35,268 nucleotides of DNA, taken from positions 1 to 35,268 of the forward strand of contig JAKOPZ010000286.1 of NCBI GenBank assembly GCA_029778615.1, written 5' to 3'. The notes beneath the pieces were generated by a model, which saw only the letters and a program-made list of their open reading frames with translations, did no database searches and was not told the origin of the DNA. The DNA comes from Chloroflexota bacterium (GTDB lineage Bacteria; Chloroflexota; Anaerolineae; UBA4142; SHND01). Below, in pieces: positions 14,978 through 22,769 of the stretch; positions within the stretch are counted from its first letter, which is position 1; every line of letters starts with the position of its first letter. The position numbers and the translations under genes were made by a program.

Positions 14978-15985
14978 ATGATTCTTGCAGGTGACATCGG
15001 CGGCACTTCAACGCGGCTTGCCTATTTTGATGTTCAAAACGGAAAATTGATTCCGCTCGTCACGGAAAGATTTTCCAGCCGTTCGCACAAGGGCTTGGAA
15101 GAGATTGTGCGAAAATTTTTGCGCAAGCATTCCGTCAAGGTGGAACATGCGGCGTTTGGCATCGCGGGACCGGTCCACCAACAGCGCGTGGAAGCGACGA
15201 ATTTGGCGTGGGTCGTAGACGCGGCGATTTTGAAAAGTGAATTGGTGACGGCGGACGTGACGCTGTTGAATGATTTGGAAGCGAATACGTACGGCATCTT
15301 TGAGCTTGCGCCGAATGACTTTGCCGTTATCAACGCGGGCGCGCCTGCCGATTCGGGCAACCTCGCGGTGATTTCTGCGGGGACCGGTTTGGGCGAAGCG
15401 GGCGCGACGTGGGACGGCAAACGTTTCGTCGTGTACGCGACCGAAGGGGGGCACACGGATTTCGCGCCGCGCAATGAGGTGGAAATTGAATTGTTGTTGT
15501 ATGTGCGTCAACGGCTCGGTGGGCGCGTGAGCTGCGAACGCATTTTGTCGGGACCGGGCATTTACACGGTCTACCAATTTTTGCGCGACACCAAACGCGC
15601 GTCCGAAGAAAAATGGCTCAAGCAGGAATTGATGCACGGCGATCCGTCGGCAGTGATTTCGCAATTTGGCTTGCAGGGCAAGAGCGAATTGTGCGCCAAG
15701 ACGCTCGACATGTTTGTTGAAATGTACGGCGCGGAAGCGGGCAATCTCGCGCTCAAGATGATGGCGCGGCGCGGCGTGTTTGTGGGCGGTGGGATTGCGC
15801 CAAAAATTTTGCCCACGCTGCAGAGCGGTCTGTTCATGCAAGGGTTCGCGGAAAAGGGGCGTTTTGAAAGTTTACTGCGCGCGATTCCGGTGCGGGTGGT
15901 GTTGAATGACCAGGCGGCGCTGCTCGGCGCGGCACGTTATGCGGGTTTGCAAGCGCATCTCATTCGCGGCGCGCACGTGATTTAG
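14978..15985 (+). CDS. glk: Glucokinase (Glk family)
   Basis: Protein of 335 residues phosphorylating glucose to glucose-6-phosphate with ATP. LAGDIGGTSTRLA (3-15) is the phosphate-binding loop. LLNDLEA carries Asp99, the expected catalytic base, ISAGTGLGEA forms the second ATP-binding loop, and TEGGHTDFAP is a hallmark of the E. coli-type (non-ROK) family. FVGGGIAPKI near residue 270 is the adenosine-binding part. ATG 14978 has GGGA seven bases upstream. With pgm, pgi and rpiB it completes entry of glucose into central metabolism. The TAG stop touches a heptamer array. Confidence 0.94.
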   Translation: MILAGDIGGTSTRLAYFDVQNGKLIPLVTERFSSRSHKGLEEIVRKFLRKHSVKVEHAAFGIAGPVHQQRVEATNLAWVVDAAILKSELVTADVTLLNDLEANTYGIFELAPNDFAVINAGAPADSGNLAVISAGTGLGEAGATWDGKRFVVYATEGGHTDFAPRNEVEIELLLYVRQRLGGRVSCERILSGPGIYTVYQFLRDTKRASEEKWLKQELMHGDPSAVISQFGLQGKSELCAKTLDMFVEMYGAEAGNLALKMMARRGVFVGGGIAPKILPTLQSGLFMQGFAEKGRFESLLRAIPVRVVLNDQAALLGAARYAGLQAHLIRGAHVI

Positions 15986-16019
15986 AGGTTGGAGAACAGA
16001 GATTGGAGATTGGAGATAC
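15985..16019 (+). repeat. Heptanucleotide array, unit GAGATTG, five copies
   Basis: Five consecutive 7-base units (GAGGTTG, GAGAACA, GAGATTG twice, GAGATAC) start at the G of the glk stop codon TAG. The rest of the gap to 16062 shows nothing recognisable. It is the reverse-strand form of the AATCTCC family. Confidence 0.92.
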
Positions 16020-16062
16020 GGTTGACGTGTGACCAAATGTTTTCGCTCCCGTTCTCTGCACC

Positions 16063-16737
16063 ATGCGCTTTGTTTTTCTTTTCGATGTTGACAATACGCT
16101 GCTCGATACAGACCGCGTGACGGCGGATTTGAGCGAATTTTTGCGCGCGCAAATTGGCGCGGATGAAGCGCAGCATTATTTTGCGTTGTTTGAACAGCGG
16201 CGCGCGGAAATGGGTTTTGCCGATTATCTCGGCGCGTTACAGCAGTATCGCAACACGCATCCGCACCATGCGGAAATCATTCACGTTTCGCTCTATCTCC
16301 TCAATTATCCCTTTGCCGAACGTTTGCTCCCGCACGCCCTAGACACCCTTGCGCATGTGAAACAATTTGGAATGCCCGTAATTCTTTCGGACGGCGATGT
16401 GGTGTTTCAGCCGCATAAAATCGAAAACGCGGGCTTGTGGAACGCGGTCGGCGGCAACGTGATGATTTTTGTTCACAAAGAACAAGAGCTCGATACGGTG
16501 CTGGAACAATTTCCCGCCGACCATTATGTGATGTTGGATGACAAATTGCGGATTCTCGACGCGGCGAAAAAAATTTTAGGTTCGCGCGTGACGACGGTGT
16601 TTGTGCGGCAAGGACATTACGCGCATGACCCAAAACAGCTAGAAGGTTCAGCACCCGCCGATGTGACGTTAGAGCGCATCGGCGATTTTTTACAATTTGA
16701 TGCCCAAGAATTATTGAGGGTGACGAGCGCGAGGTGA
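16063..16737 (+). CDS. HAD-superfamily hydrolase
   Basis: Protein of 224 residues with the haloacid-dehalogenase phosphatase motifs: DVDNTLLD with Asp8 (nucleophile) and Asp10, ILSDGD with Ser109, Lys119 in PHKIE, and MLDDK with Asp159 and Asp160 for magnesium. A helical cap lies between motifs I and II. The natural phosphoester is unknown; location at the end of the sugar-phosphate genes makes a phosphosugar plausible. The TGA stop overlaps the GTG start of the next gene, which implies translational coupling. ATG 16063 begins directly at the first strand, so the start is secure. Confidence 0.88.
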   Translation: MRFVFLFDVDNTLLDTDRVTADLSEFLRAQIGADEAQHYFALFEQRRAEMGFADYLGALQQYRNTHPHHAEIIHVSLYLLNYPFAERLLPHALDTLAHVKQFGMPVILSDGDVVFQPHKIENAGLWNAVGGNVMIFVHKEQELDTVLEQFPADHYVMLDDKLRILDAAKKILGSRVTTVFVRQGHYAHDPKQLEGSAPADVTLERIGDFLQFDAQELLRVTSAR

Positions 16738-17084
16738 AACTTTCGCTGGTCAAGAAAGTTTGGAGCTGGCTCATTGCGCTGTTGGGACTTTGGGAATTTG
16801 GCGATATCGCCGCTCTCTTTGTCCCTGATTTTGGCACGATTCCCGCCTTTGTCTGGAATCACATAATCGTCGGACTTGTCCTGATGATTGCCGGTATTTG
16901 GGCGGCTCTGACGCGCAAGGCGGGCACTGCCAAGACAATGAGCCGGATTGCCGGCGCTGCTAGCGTCTGGCTGTTGCTCAGTTCGTTTATTCTGCGCTAT
17001 CCCCTCATTGGCGTTGGGGTATGGAATGACCTTAGCGTTGGCGTACTGGGCGTGGTGCTCGGTATTTTGAATGTAAACCGTTAG
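16734..17084 (+). CDS. SPW-repeat-like small membrane protein
   Basis: Protein of 116 residues with four predicted membrane helices arranged as two similar halves. WSWLIALLGLWEF and VWNHIIVGLVLMIAG in the first half resemble VWLLLSSFILRY and VWNDLSVGVLGVVLGI in the second. This pattern fits the SPW repeat family of unknown function. It starts with GTG in a GTGA overlap with the HAD gene. Translational coupling suggests joint expression, but no functional link is evident. A strong hairpin follows the stop. Confidence 0.75.
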   Translation: MKLSLVKKVWSWLIALLGLWEFGDIAALFVPDFGTIPAFVWNHIIVGLVLMIAGIWAALTRKAGTAKTMSRIAGAASVWLLLSSFILRYPLIGVGVWNDLSVGVLGVVLGILNVNR

Positions 17085-17109
17085 CTGCCATCCCGTACTG
17101 CGCCGTCTG

Positions 17110-17163
17110 AAAACATAACGCCGTTCGCTCAAGCCACATGGCAGGCGAACGGCGTTATGTTTT
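17110..17163. terminator. Bidirectional terminator, 19-bp perfect stem
   Basis: AAAACATAACGCCGTTCGC (17110-17128) pairs perfectly with the inverted copy at 17145-17163, ending in TTTT. The A-tract on one side and the T-tract on the other suit termination from both directions, and it lies between the convergent SPW gene and polyphosphate kinase. Confidence 0.9.
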
Positions 17164-17191
17164 GCCCGATATTTCGCGCGCGGGTTGCAGC

Positions 17192-19315
17192 TCACAGCAC
17201 ATGATTTCTGCCGCGATGCGCAATGAACCATTCTTGCGCGTTCAGATGTGGTTCGCCTTCGGCGGGTTCCACGCGCACGTACGAACCATCCGCTTGCAGC
17301 ACGCGCGCTTTTACGTTATCCAGTAAATAAATTTTGAGAATGTCATCGCGAATGTGACGCACCAAACGCGGGTCTTGAAGCGGAAAGAGAATTTCCACGC
17401 GACGGTCCAAATTGCGTGAACGCACATCCGCACTGCCGAGATACACTTGTTCCGCGCCGCCGTTGTAAAAATAATAAATGCGGCTGTGTTCCAGAAAACG
17501 CCCGACGATGCTGGTAACGCGAATATTTTCGCTGCTGCCTTTGAGCCCCGGACGCAGACAGCACATGCCGCGCACGAGCAAATCAATCTTGACGCCCGCG
17601 TTCGACGCCTTGTACAACAAGCGGATAATGTCCTCGTCCACCAGCGAATTCATCTTCATGATGATGCGCGCTTTTTCGCCGCGTTCCGCCTGCTCGATTT
17701 CGCGCCCAATTAAATCTTCCAAACCCGAACGCAGGTTGATGGGCGCGACCAGAAATTTGCGATAGTCCTCTTTGGCAGAATAACCCGTCAAAAAATTAAA
17801 CAAGTCCGACGCGTCCGCGCCCATTTCTTTGTCCGCCGTCAGCAGACCAATGTCGGTGTATTGCAGCGCAGTGTTGGCGTTATAGTTGCCGGTGGAAAGA
17901 TGCAGATAGCGGCGAATTTCATCGTCCTCTTCGCGCACGATGAGCGCGATTTTGGAATGCGTTTTCAAACCGAGCAAGCCGTACACCACATGCACCCCTT
18001 CCGCTTCCAGTTGTTTCGCCCACTCGATGTTGCTCTCTTCGTCAAAGCGCGCTTTGAGTTCCACGAGCACCGCGACCTGTTTCCCATTGCGTACCGCATC
18101 GAGCAGTGCCTGCACCACCGGCGCGTTCTTGCCCACGCGATACAAGGTCATCTTGATTGCCAGAACGTGCGGGTCGCGCGCCGCTTCCTGTAAAAATTCG
18201 ACGACGGGCAAAAACGAATCGTACGGATGATGCAAGAGCATATCGCGTTCGCGCACGGCAATAAACGTATCATCCGTTTCCCTGAGTACGGACGGATAGT
18301 ACGGCGTGAAGGGTTGATATTTCAAATCGGGGCGGTCAATGATGCTATAGATTCCGAACAGGTCGCTCATCCCGAGCGGCGGTTCGAGAACGTAAATGTC
18401 TTCGGGTTCCAGCTGTAAATTTTCCACCAAAATTTTTCGCAGCGTCTCCGGCATCTGCGGGTCAATCGTCATGCGCACCACTTCGCCAAAACGCCGCTGG
18501 CGCACGCCGCGCTCGATGGATTCCAATAAATCATCCGCTTCCAATTCTTGAATCACCATTTCGGCATCGCGCGTGACACGAAACGGATACGCTTCCAAAA
18601 TTTCCATGCCGGGGAATAGCGTTTTCAAATGCGCCGAGATTAGCTCGTCCATCCACACAAACGCTTCGTGCGTGTCGGGCACGTTCGGCGGCGGCGGGAC
18701 TGCGACGAGACGCGGCAGTACGTTCGGCACTTTGACGCGCGCAAAGCGTTCTTGCCCGCGCTGGTCGCGAATCATCACCGCGAGATTCAAGCTCATGTTG
18801 GAAATGTGCGGGAACGGACGCGCGGGGTCATACGCCAACGGCGTCAACACCGGAAAGACCACGCGTTCAAAATATCCGCGCGCATAATCTTTTTGCTCGG
18901 CGTTCAATTCTTGATAGTTGTAAATGTGAATGCCCGCGCGGTCGAGTTCGGGCAGCAGCGTGTACAAACATTTGCGCGATTCGCGCATCAACTTGATCGC
19001 GTCTGCGCGCGCCAGCGCCAATTGCTCCGCCGGCGTCAGCCCATCCACCGAGCGTTCGATGATGCCCGCGTCCACTTGCTGTCGCAGCGCGGAAATCCGC
19101 GTCATGAAAAATTCCGCGAGAATAGAACCGACAATCGCGAGAAATTTCAAACGTTCGAGCAGCGGATTCGTGTCGTCTTGTGCTTCTTCCAGCACGCGCC
19201 AAAAAAACGCCAGCAGCGCCATCTCGCGATTGATAAAGAGTTTGGCATCTTGCGGAATTGGCGCAAGGTCTTTGCCATTCAACAACAATTTCTTTTTCTT
19301 TAGTTTCTTGCCCAT
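17192..19315 (-). CDS. ppk: Polyphosphate kinase (PPK1)
   Basis: Protein of 707 residues that polymerises the gamma-phosphate of ATP into polyphosphate at the membrane. The order of PPK1 domains is intact. FINREMALLAFFWRVLEEA is the conserved N-terminal segment, and ALIVRE follows the phosphorylated His453 in LKTHSK. A second active-site His610 lies in EHSRIYYF, and SRNLDRRVEILFPL closes the phospholipase D-like fold. ATG 19315 (MGKKLKKKK) is chosen because the TATAAT box at 19345-19340 would start transcription near 19333. The longer frame to 19516 runs over the divergent gene and its promoter. Length is normal for the family. Confidence 0.95.
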   Translation of the reverse strand: MGKKLKKKKLLLNGKDLAPIPQDAKLFINREMALLAFFWRVLEEAQDDTNPLLERLKFLAIVGSILAEFFMTRISALRQQVDAGIIERSVDGLTPAEQLALARADAIKLMRESRKCLYTLLPELDRAGIHIYNYQELNAEQKDYARGYFERVVFPVLTPLAYDPARPFPHISNMSLNLAVMIRDQRGQERFARVKVPNVLPRLVAVPPPPNVPDTHEAFVWMDELISAHLKTLFPGMEILEAYPFRVTRDAEMVIQELEADDLLESIERGVRQRRFGEVVRMTIDPQMPETLRKILVENLQLEPEDIYVLEPPLGMSDLFGIYSIIDRPDLKYQPFTPYYPSVLRETDDTFIAVRERDMLLHHPYDSFLPVVEFLQEAARDPHVLAIKMTLYRVGKNAPVVQALLDAVRNGKQVAVLVELKARFDEESNIEWAKQLEAEGVHVVYGLLGLKTHSKIALIVREEDDEIRRYLHLSTGNYNANTALQYTDIGLLTADKEMGADASDLFNFLTGYSAKEDYRKFLVAPINLRSGLEDLIGREIEQAERGEKARIIMKMNSLVDEDIIRLLYKASNAGVKIDLLVRGMCCLRPGLKGSSENIRVTSIVGRFLEHSRIYYFYNGGAEQVYLGSADVRSRNLDRRVEILFPLQDPRLVRHIRDDILKIYLLDNVKARVLQADGSYVRVEPAEGEPHLNAQEWFIAHRGRNHVL

Positions 19316-19339
19316 GCGACGCTCTAGCCCCATTGCCAA

Positions 19340-19370
19340 ATTATACACGGAAACGCGCACTTTTTGACAA
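19340..19370 (-). promoter_or_regulatory. Promoter of ppk
   Basis: On the minus strand TTGTCA (19370-19365) and an exact TATAAT (19345-19340) are 19 bp apart, a little longer than ideal. The -35 box overlaps the -35 box of the divergent gene. Confidence 0.55.
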
Positions 19371-19392
19371 GATGCGCGGACCCGCATACAGT
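19364..19392 (+). promoter_or_regulatory. Promoter of the divergent basic-protein gene
   Basis: TTGACA (19364-19369) and TACAGT (19387-19392) are 17 bp apart. Transcription would start at about 19399, which is the A of the chosen ATG, so the mRNA may be leaderless. It overlaps the ppk promoter back to back. Confidence 0.55.
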
Positions 19393-19398
19393 ACGCCC

Positions 19399-19887
19399 AT
19401 GCCGACCAAACGTACCAAGACCGCGCGGGCGCCGAGACCGGACAGCGAGATGATTGAGGTGCGCGTCTCGCCGCGCGCGCCGCGCCAAGGGGCTCCCTCT
19501 CTGCCGCGCGCCACACCGCCGCTCACCCGCGCCCAAAATCTTGTCACCGCGTTGTTGGAGGGTGTCATCGGACAGCTGGCAGAATACGTGGAAAACAGTC
19601 CCGCCGTCGAACGACTGGTTCGCGCGCAGACGGCTAGAGTCTTGCGCGAGTTGGCGCATGACGCACAGGTGAGCGTGTTGATTCGTTCGTATGCAGAGCA
19701 ATACGTAGCCGAATTGACCGCGCACCCCGAAATTTTGGAGCCGTTGGTGCGCGTGCAGGTTGACCGCTATTTGGAATATTTGGCGCAGGATTCGGAAAAA
19801 GTGCAAGCCATTATGAAAAAAGCGCAAGCCGCCGAGCCGAAAGCGCGCCCCGTCAAACCGCGCAAGCGCGACATTTCTCTGGAATAA
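19399..19887 (+). CDS. Hypothetical basic, helical protein
   Basis: Protein of 162 residues that I do not recognise. Residues of about 1-45 are Arg/Pro/Ala-rich and probably disordered. The middle (LVTALLEGVIGQLAEYVEN to EKVQAIMKKAQ) is predicted helical with an acidic/basic heptad-like pattern, including VERLVRAQTARVLREL and LVRVQVDRYLEYLAQ, which look like two versions of one motif. The C-terminus KPRKRD is basic again. There is no signal or membrane segment. ATG 19399 fits a promoter giving a leaderless mRNA; an upstream ATG at 19372 lies between the -35 and -10 boxes. Its divergent pairing with ppk is the only clue to a role. A clear terminator follows. Confidence 0.65.
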   Translation: MPTKRTKTARAPRPDSEMIEVRVSPRAPRQGAPSLPRATPPLTRAQNLVTALLEGVIGQLAEYVENSPAVERLVRAQTARVLRELAHDAQVSVLIRSYAEQYVAELTAHPEILEPLVRVQVDRYLEYLAQDSEKVQAIMKKAQAAEPKARPVKPRKRDISLE

Positions 19888-19891
19888 ATTC

Positions 19892-19919
19892 AACCGCAGT
19901 CGAGCACTGCGGTTTTTTT
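19892..19919 (+). terminator. Intrinsic terminator
   Basis: AACCGCAGT (19892-19900) pairs with ACTGCGGTT (19906-19914) around CGAGC, followed by a T-run. It lies five bases after the stop of the basic-protein gene. Confidence 0.95.
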
Positions 19920-19970
19920 ATTCTGTCTATTCAAAAAAACGCATAAATGGACGGAAATTGGAGATACTCC

Positions 19971-19998
19971 TTGACAAATCAACTATTTTGTATATACT
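19971..19998 (+). promoter_or_regulatory. Promoter of the ArsR-type regulator gene
   Basis: TTGACA (19971-19976) and TATACT (19993-19998) are 16 bp apart, giving the best promoter in the window. It lies in an AT-rich stretch just before the regulator gene. Confidence 0.8.
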
Positions 19999-20024
19999 AT
20001 GCAATATATTCAGTAAAGTGCATA
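19998..20024 (+). promoter_or_regulatory. Candidate operator TATGCA-N15-TGCATA
   Basis: An inverted repeat of six bases overlaps the end of the -10 box and the expected transcription start, a suitable place for autorepression by the encoded ArsR-type protein. The arms are short, so chance is possible. Confidence 0.35.
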
Positions 20025-20044
20025 AAGTAAATAAGGATGCGAAA

Positions 20045-21145
20045 ATGCCAGCCGAACTCCAAGCCGAACTCGTTCGTCCGCACACTACCACCGTCGAATT
20101 TGGCGTCGAACCCGCGTTTAATACACTCTATAGTTTGGTTCTGCTCAACTATGCCGAGAATATCTCCGGCGTTGACCCTTTTATTACCAACACGTGGAAC
20201 GCGCTGTCCGCTGAACGCCGCCATAACAATCGCCTCGTGATGGAAGGACTGCATTTCGCCGTCATGCCTATCCGCAGCTGGAAATCGTTTGACGAATATT
20301 TGCAGGACTTGACCGCAACCGCCCCGGTTGTTTTGCGCGACCGCTTGTTGGCGCGTCTCGCTTATCCCAAGCCCGACGATGCCGCGCACAATGGACATCC
20401 CGAACCGCTCATCCGCATCGAAAGTTTGTTGGACAAGGAAACGTATATCAGTTTTCTTTTGGACAAATTCAACCGCGATGAAATTGATGTGGCACTGGAA
20501 CGCGAGGCGCATGATTATTTCACCGACCCGCCGCGTATGCACGCGTTGATTCTCTATCATTTGCAAACCATGTGGCGCGAGTTTATGCGCGCGGAATGGC
20601 AGCGCGTGCGCCCGATGTTGGACGAAGCGGTGGACGCGTTTCGCGTACAGGAATTCGGCAAAGCGAACGCGCTCGAACTGGCGCGGCGCGTCACCCTTCA
20701 CGAAATGACGGGTTACTGGGAAGGACTGGTTCAGCGCGCGCGGCGGCTCGTTTTGATTCCGTCCGCGCACGTGGGTCCGTATCTGGGCAAATTCAGTTAC
20801 GAAGAAACGTTGTGGGTGCTCTTTGGCGCGCGTTTGCCCGAAGGCGGCGGCATTGAATCGTCTGCCCTCACGCGTTCGGAATTGCTCGTGCGCCTCTCGG
20901 CCTTGAATGACGATACGCGCTTGCGTATTCTGGAACTCTTGGCGAAACGCGAGGAACTGTGCGCGCAGGACCTTATCACTCTGCTCGACCTCTCACAGCC
21001 CGCCGCGTCGCGGCACTTGAAACAATTGACCGCTACCGGTTACGTCCGCGAACGCCGCCGCGAGACCAACAAATGTTATTCGCTCAATCCCGAACGGCTC
21101 GACGAAACGTGTGAATTGATGAATCGCTTTTTGGGAAAAAAGTAA
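20045..21145 (+). CDS. ArsR-type winged-helix transcriptional regulator
   Basis: Protein of 366 residues, much longer than a simple ArsR repressor. Residues 1-270 are a largely helical domain I cannot assign, of the sort joined to ArsR helix-turn-helix domains in large regulators of the DUF5937 kind. Residues 281-350 are a clear winged helix: LVRLSALNDDTRLRILELL, a recognition helix in SQPAASRHLKQL, and a wing with RERRRETNKCYSL. No obvious metal site is seen (only scattered Cys 306, 344 and 356). ATG 20045 has AAGGA seven bases upstream; an earlier in-frame ATG at 19958 precedes the promoter and is rejected. It probably controls itself and perhaps the small gene downstream. Confidence 0.85.
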   Translation: MPAELQAELVRPHTTTVEFGVEPAFNTLYSLVLLNYAENISGVDPFITNTWNALSAERRHNNRLVMEGLHFAVMPIRSWKSFDEYLQDLTATAPVVLRDRLLARLAYPKPDDAAHNGHPEPLIRIESLLDKETYISFLLDKFNRDEIDVALEREAHDYFTDPPRMHALILYHLQTMWREFMRAEWQRVRPMLDEAVDAFRVQEFGKANALELARRVTLHEMTGYWEGLVQRARRLVLIPSAHVGPYLGKFSYEETLWVLFGARLPEGGGIESSALTRSELLVRLSALNDDTRLRILELLAKREELCAQDLITLLDLSQPAASRHLKQLTATGYVRERRRETNKCYSLNPERLDETCELMNRFLGKK

Positions 21146-21245
21146 AACGGCTTTTTGGGAGGGAGGAAAATTCAGCAGTTCAGTGGAGCAAGCAGCGACG
21201 AAATACATTGCGTGAATCGCGCGGGGCAGATAGAGGAGAACAACC

Positions 21246-21470
21246 ATGAACCTGATGCATGAGCTGTATCAACGGGAACGACACGCGGATTTTGTCCGCG
21301 AAGCGGAACGCGACCGGGAACGGCGCGCGAAAAATCAAGCGCGTAAACCATTTTACAAACCCGCGCTCGTTTCCGTTGGTGGAAAATTGGTCGCGTTGGG
21401 CAATCGGCTGCAAGACAATGGAGAAACCACCGCGCCGGCGCCGATGATTTCCGCGCGCAACGGCGTGTAA
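21246..21470 (+). CDS. Small hypothetical protein (74 aa)
   Basis: Protein of 74 residues, not recognised. The first half (LYQRERHADFVREAERDRERRAK) is a charged helix rich in Arg and Glu, and the second half is neutral with Pro and Ala. There is no signal or membrane segment. ATG 21246 has GAGGAG seven bases upstream, which is strong support for translation. It follows the ArsR-type gene by 100 bases and ends before a good terminator, so the two may share a transcript. Confidence 0.65.
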   Translation: MNLMHELYQRERHADFVREAERDRERRAKNQARKPFYKPALVSVGGKLVALGNRLQDNGETTAPAPMISARNGV

Positions 21471-21536
21471 CATTTTCATTGTGCCACACCTGTCACAATC
21501 CTTCTCCTCCTGCAATGAACAGGCGAAGGAATAAAG

Positions 21537-21570
21537 AAACGGGAGCCATGCGGGGCTCCCGTTTTATTTT
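21537..21570. terminator. Bidirectional terminator
   Basis: AAACGGGAGCC (21537-21547) pairs with GGCTCCCGTTT (21554-21564) around a six-base loop, followed by T-rich sequence. It lies between the convergent small gene and the M48 protease. Confidence 0.92.
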
Positions 21571-21571
21571 T

Positions 21572-22699
21572 TCACGTGTGCGTTTGAAACGCGCGTCCCA
21601 TGCGTAATCGTTTGCCGATTGACGGATGGTCATACAGCAGCCATTCCACCCACGGCTCGGGGTCCACTTGCGCGAGATTTTGATTCGCCAGTTTTTCAAA
21701 CGCGCTTATGAACGCGGCGGGATTGCGGGTGGTTTCCAACGCATATCGGTCCGCTGCTACTTCGCGCGTGCGCGTGTACCAATTCCCCAACGGCATCGTA
21801 ATCAAACCGAACGCGCCGAGCGCAAGGCCCAACAACGGCATCGCTGCAAGGTCTGCGACGCCGTGAAAACCAAAAAGCGCAATGCCCGCGCGCATCACCA
21901 CATCCGCGATGTAAAAACCAATCAACGTTAAAAATGTTTGCACCGCGATGCCCCGCACAATGTCGTTGTGCACTTGATGCCCCAACTCGTGCGCGAGCAC
22001 CGTTTCAATTTCATCGGGTGAAAAATTTTTATAGAGCGTGTCGCCCAACACAATGCGTTTGGTATTGCCCAAGCCCATGAACGCCGCGTTCGCCGCCGTC
22101 GTTTTGTCCGAAAGTACCATCGTGTACACGCCGTTGACGCGTGTGTGCGCGTTCGCCGCGAGCCGCATCAAGCGATTCACCAAATCTTGGTCCTCGAGCG
22201 GTTTGAATTTGAAAAAGAGCGGGAAAATCACAACGGGCGCAAGATTTGCCAACAGTACGGTAAAAGCGAGCAGGAACGCCGCTGTGATGAGCCACCACCA
22301 TTCCGGCGTAACGCGCAGTAAAAAATAAATCACCTCGATGACGATGCCGCCCAACACGAGCGACAACGCGCCGCCTTTGACCAAATCTTCAAGCCAATTC
22401 GCAAAACCCTGGGTGGACAAGCCGTACCGATGCGGCAAGACAAAACCGCTGTAATACGTGAGCGGCGCAAACAATAAACTGTACGCCGCGAGTCCGATAA
22501 TGAAATACAAAAAAGTTGACCAATACGCGTCGGGTGCAAGCAGCAACACGGTATCGCGCAGCCACGCGCTGAAACCTGTCACCAGTACCAACACCAGCGC
22601 AAGCGCGGAAATGAACAAATCCAACGCGAGCAGCCGATGTCGAATCCGCGCGTACTCTTTGGCTTGCGCCTGGCGTTCTGAATCAATGAGCGTTTCCAT
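21572..22699 (-). CDS. M48-family (Ste24/CAAX-type) membrane metalloprotease
   Basis: Protein of 375 residues with membrane helices at about 25-45, 60-82, 110-128, 135-160, and again around 255-305. The zinc site HELGH (237-241) follows the helix ETVLAHELGH, and Glu313 in TREVAADRYALE is the expected third ligand. LTYYSGFVLPHRYGLSTQ and GNTKRIVLGDTL are typical of the Ste24-like subgroup. The active site faces the cytoplasm or the membrane interior in known members. ATG 22699 has AGAGGA just upstream; both lie inside an octamer repeat array. It is the last gene in the direction of the polysaccharide cluster, 70 bases after the preceding gene, but a shared function is not implied. Confidence 0.92.
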   Translation of the reverse strand: METLIDSERQAQAKEYARIRHRLLALDLFISALALVLVLVTGFSAWLRDTVLLLAPDAYWSTFLYFIIGLAAYSLLFAPLTYYSGFVLPHRYGLSTQGFANWLEDLVKGGALSLVLGGIVIEVIYFLLRVTPEWWWLITAAFLLAFTVLLANLAPVVIFPLFFKFKPLEDQDLVNRLMRLAANAHTRVNGVYTMVLSDKTTAANAAFMGLGNTKRIVLGDTLYKNFSPDEIETVLAHELGHQVHNDIVRGIAVQTFLTLIGFYIADVVMRAGIALFGFHGVADLAAMPLLGLALGAFGLITMPLGNWYTRTREVAADRYALETTRNPAAFISAFEKLANQNLAQVDPEPWVEWLLYDHPSIGKRLRMGRAFQTHT

Positions 22700-22745
22700 A
22701 GTTCCTCTGGTGCATAGTGCAATAGTGCCATCGTGTGATAGTTCC
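22698..22745 (-). repeat. Octamer array overlapping the protease start
   Basis: Six consecutive 8-base units run from 22698 to 22745, read on the plus strand as ATAGTTCC, TCTGGTGC, ATAGTGCA, ATAGTGCC, ATCGTGTG and ATAGTTCC. On the minus strand the unit GGAACTAT supplies part of the ribosome binding site and the first two bases of the start codon. Confidence 0.7.
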
Positions 22746-22769
22746 AACACCAAATCCAATTTCCAACTT

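Noticed and set aside
17192-19516. Longer polyphosphate kinase starting at 19516
   Set aside because: The extra residues are Arg/Ala-rich, overlap the divergent gene in antisense and lie upstream of the TATAAT box.
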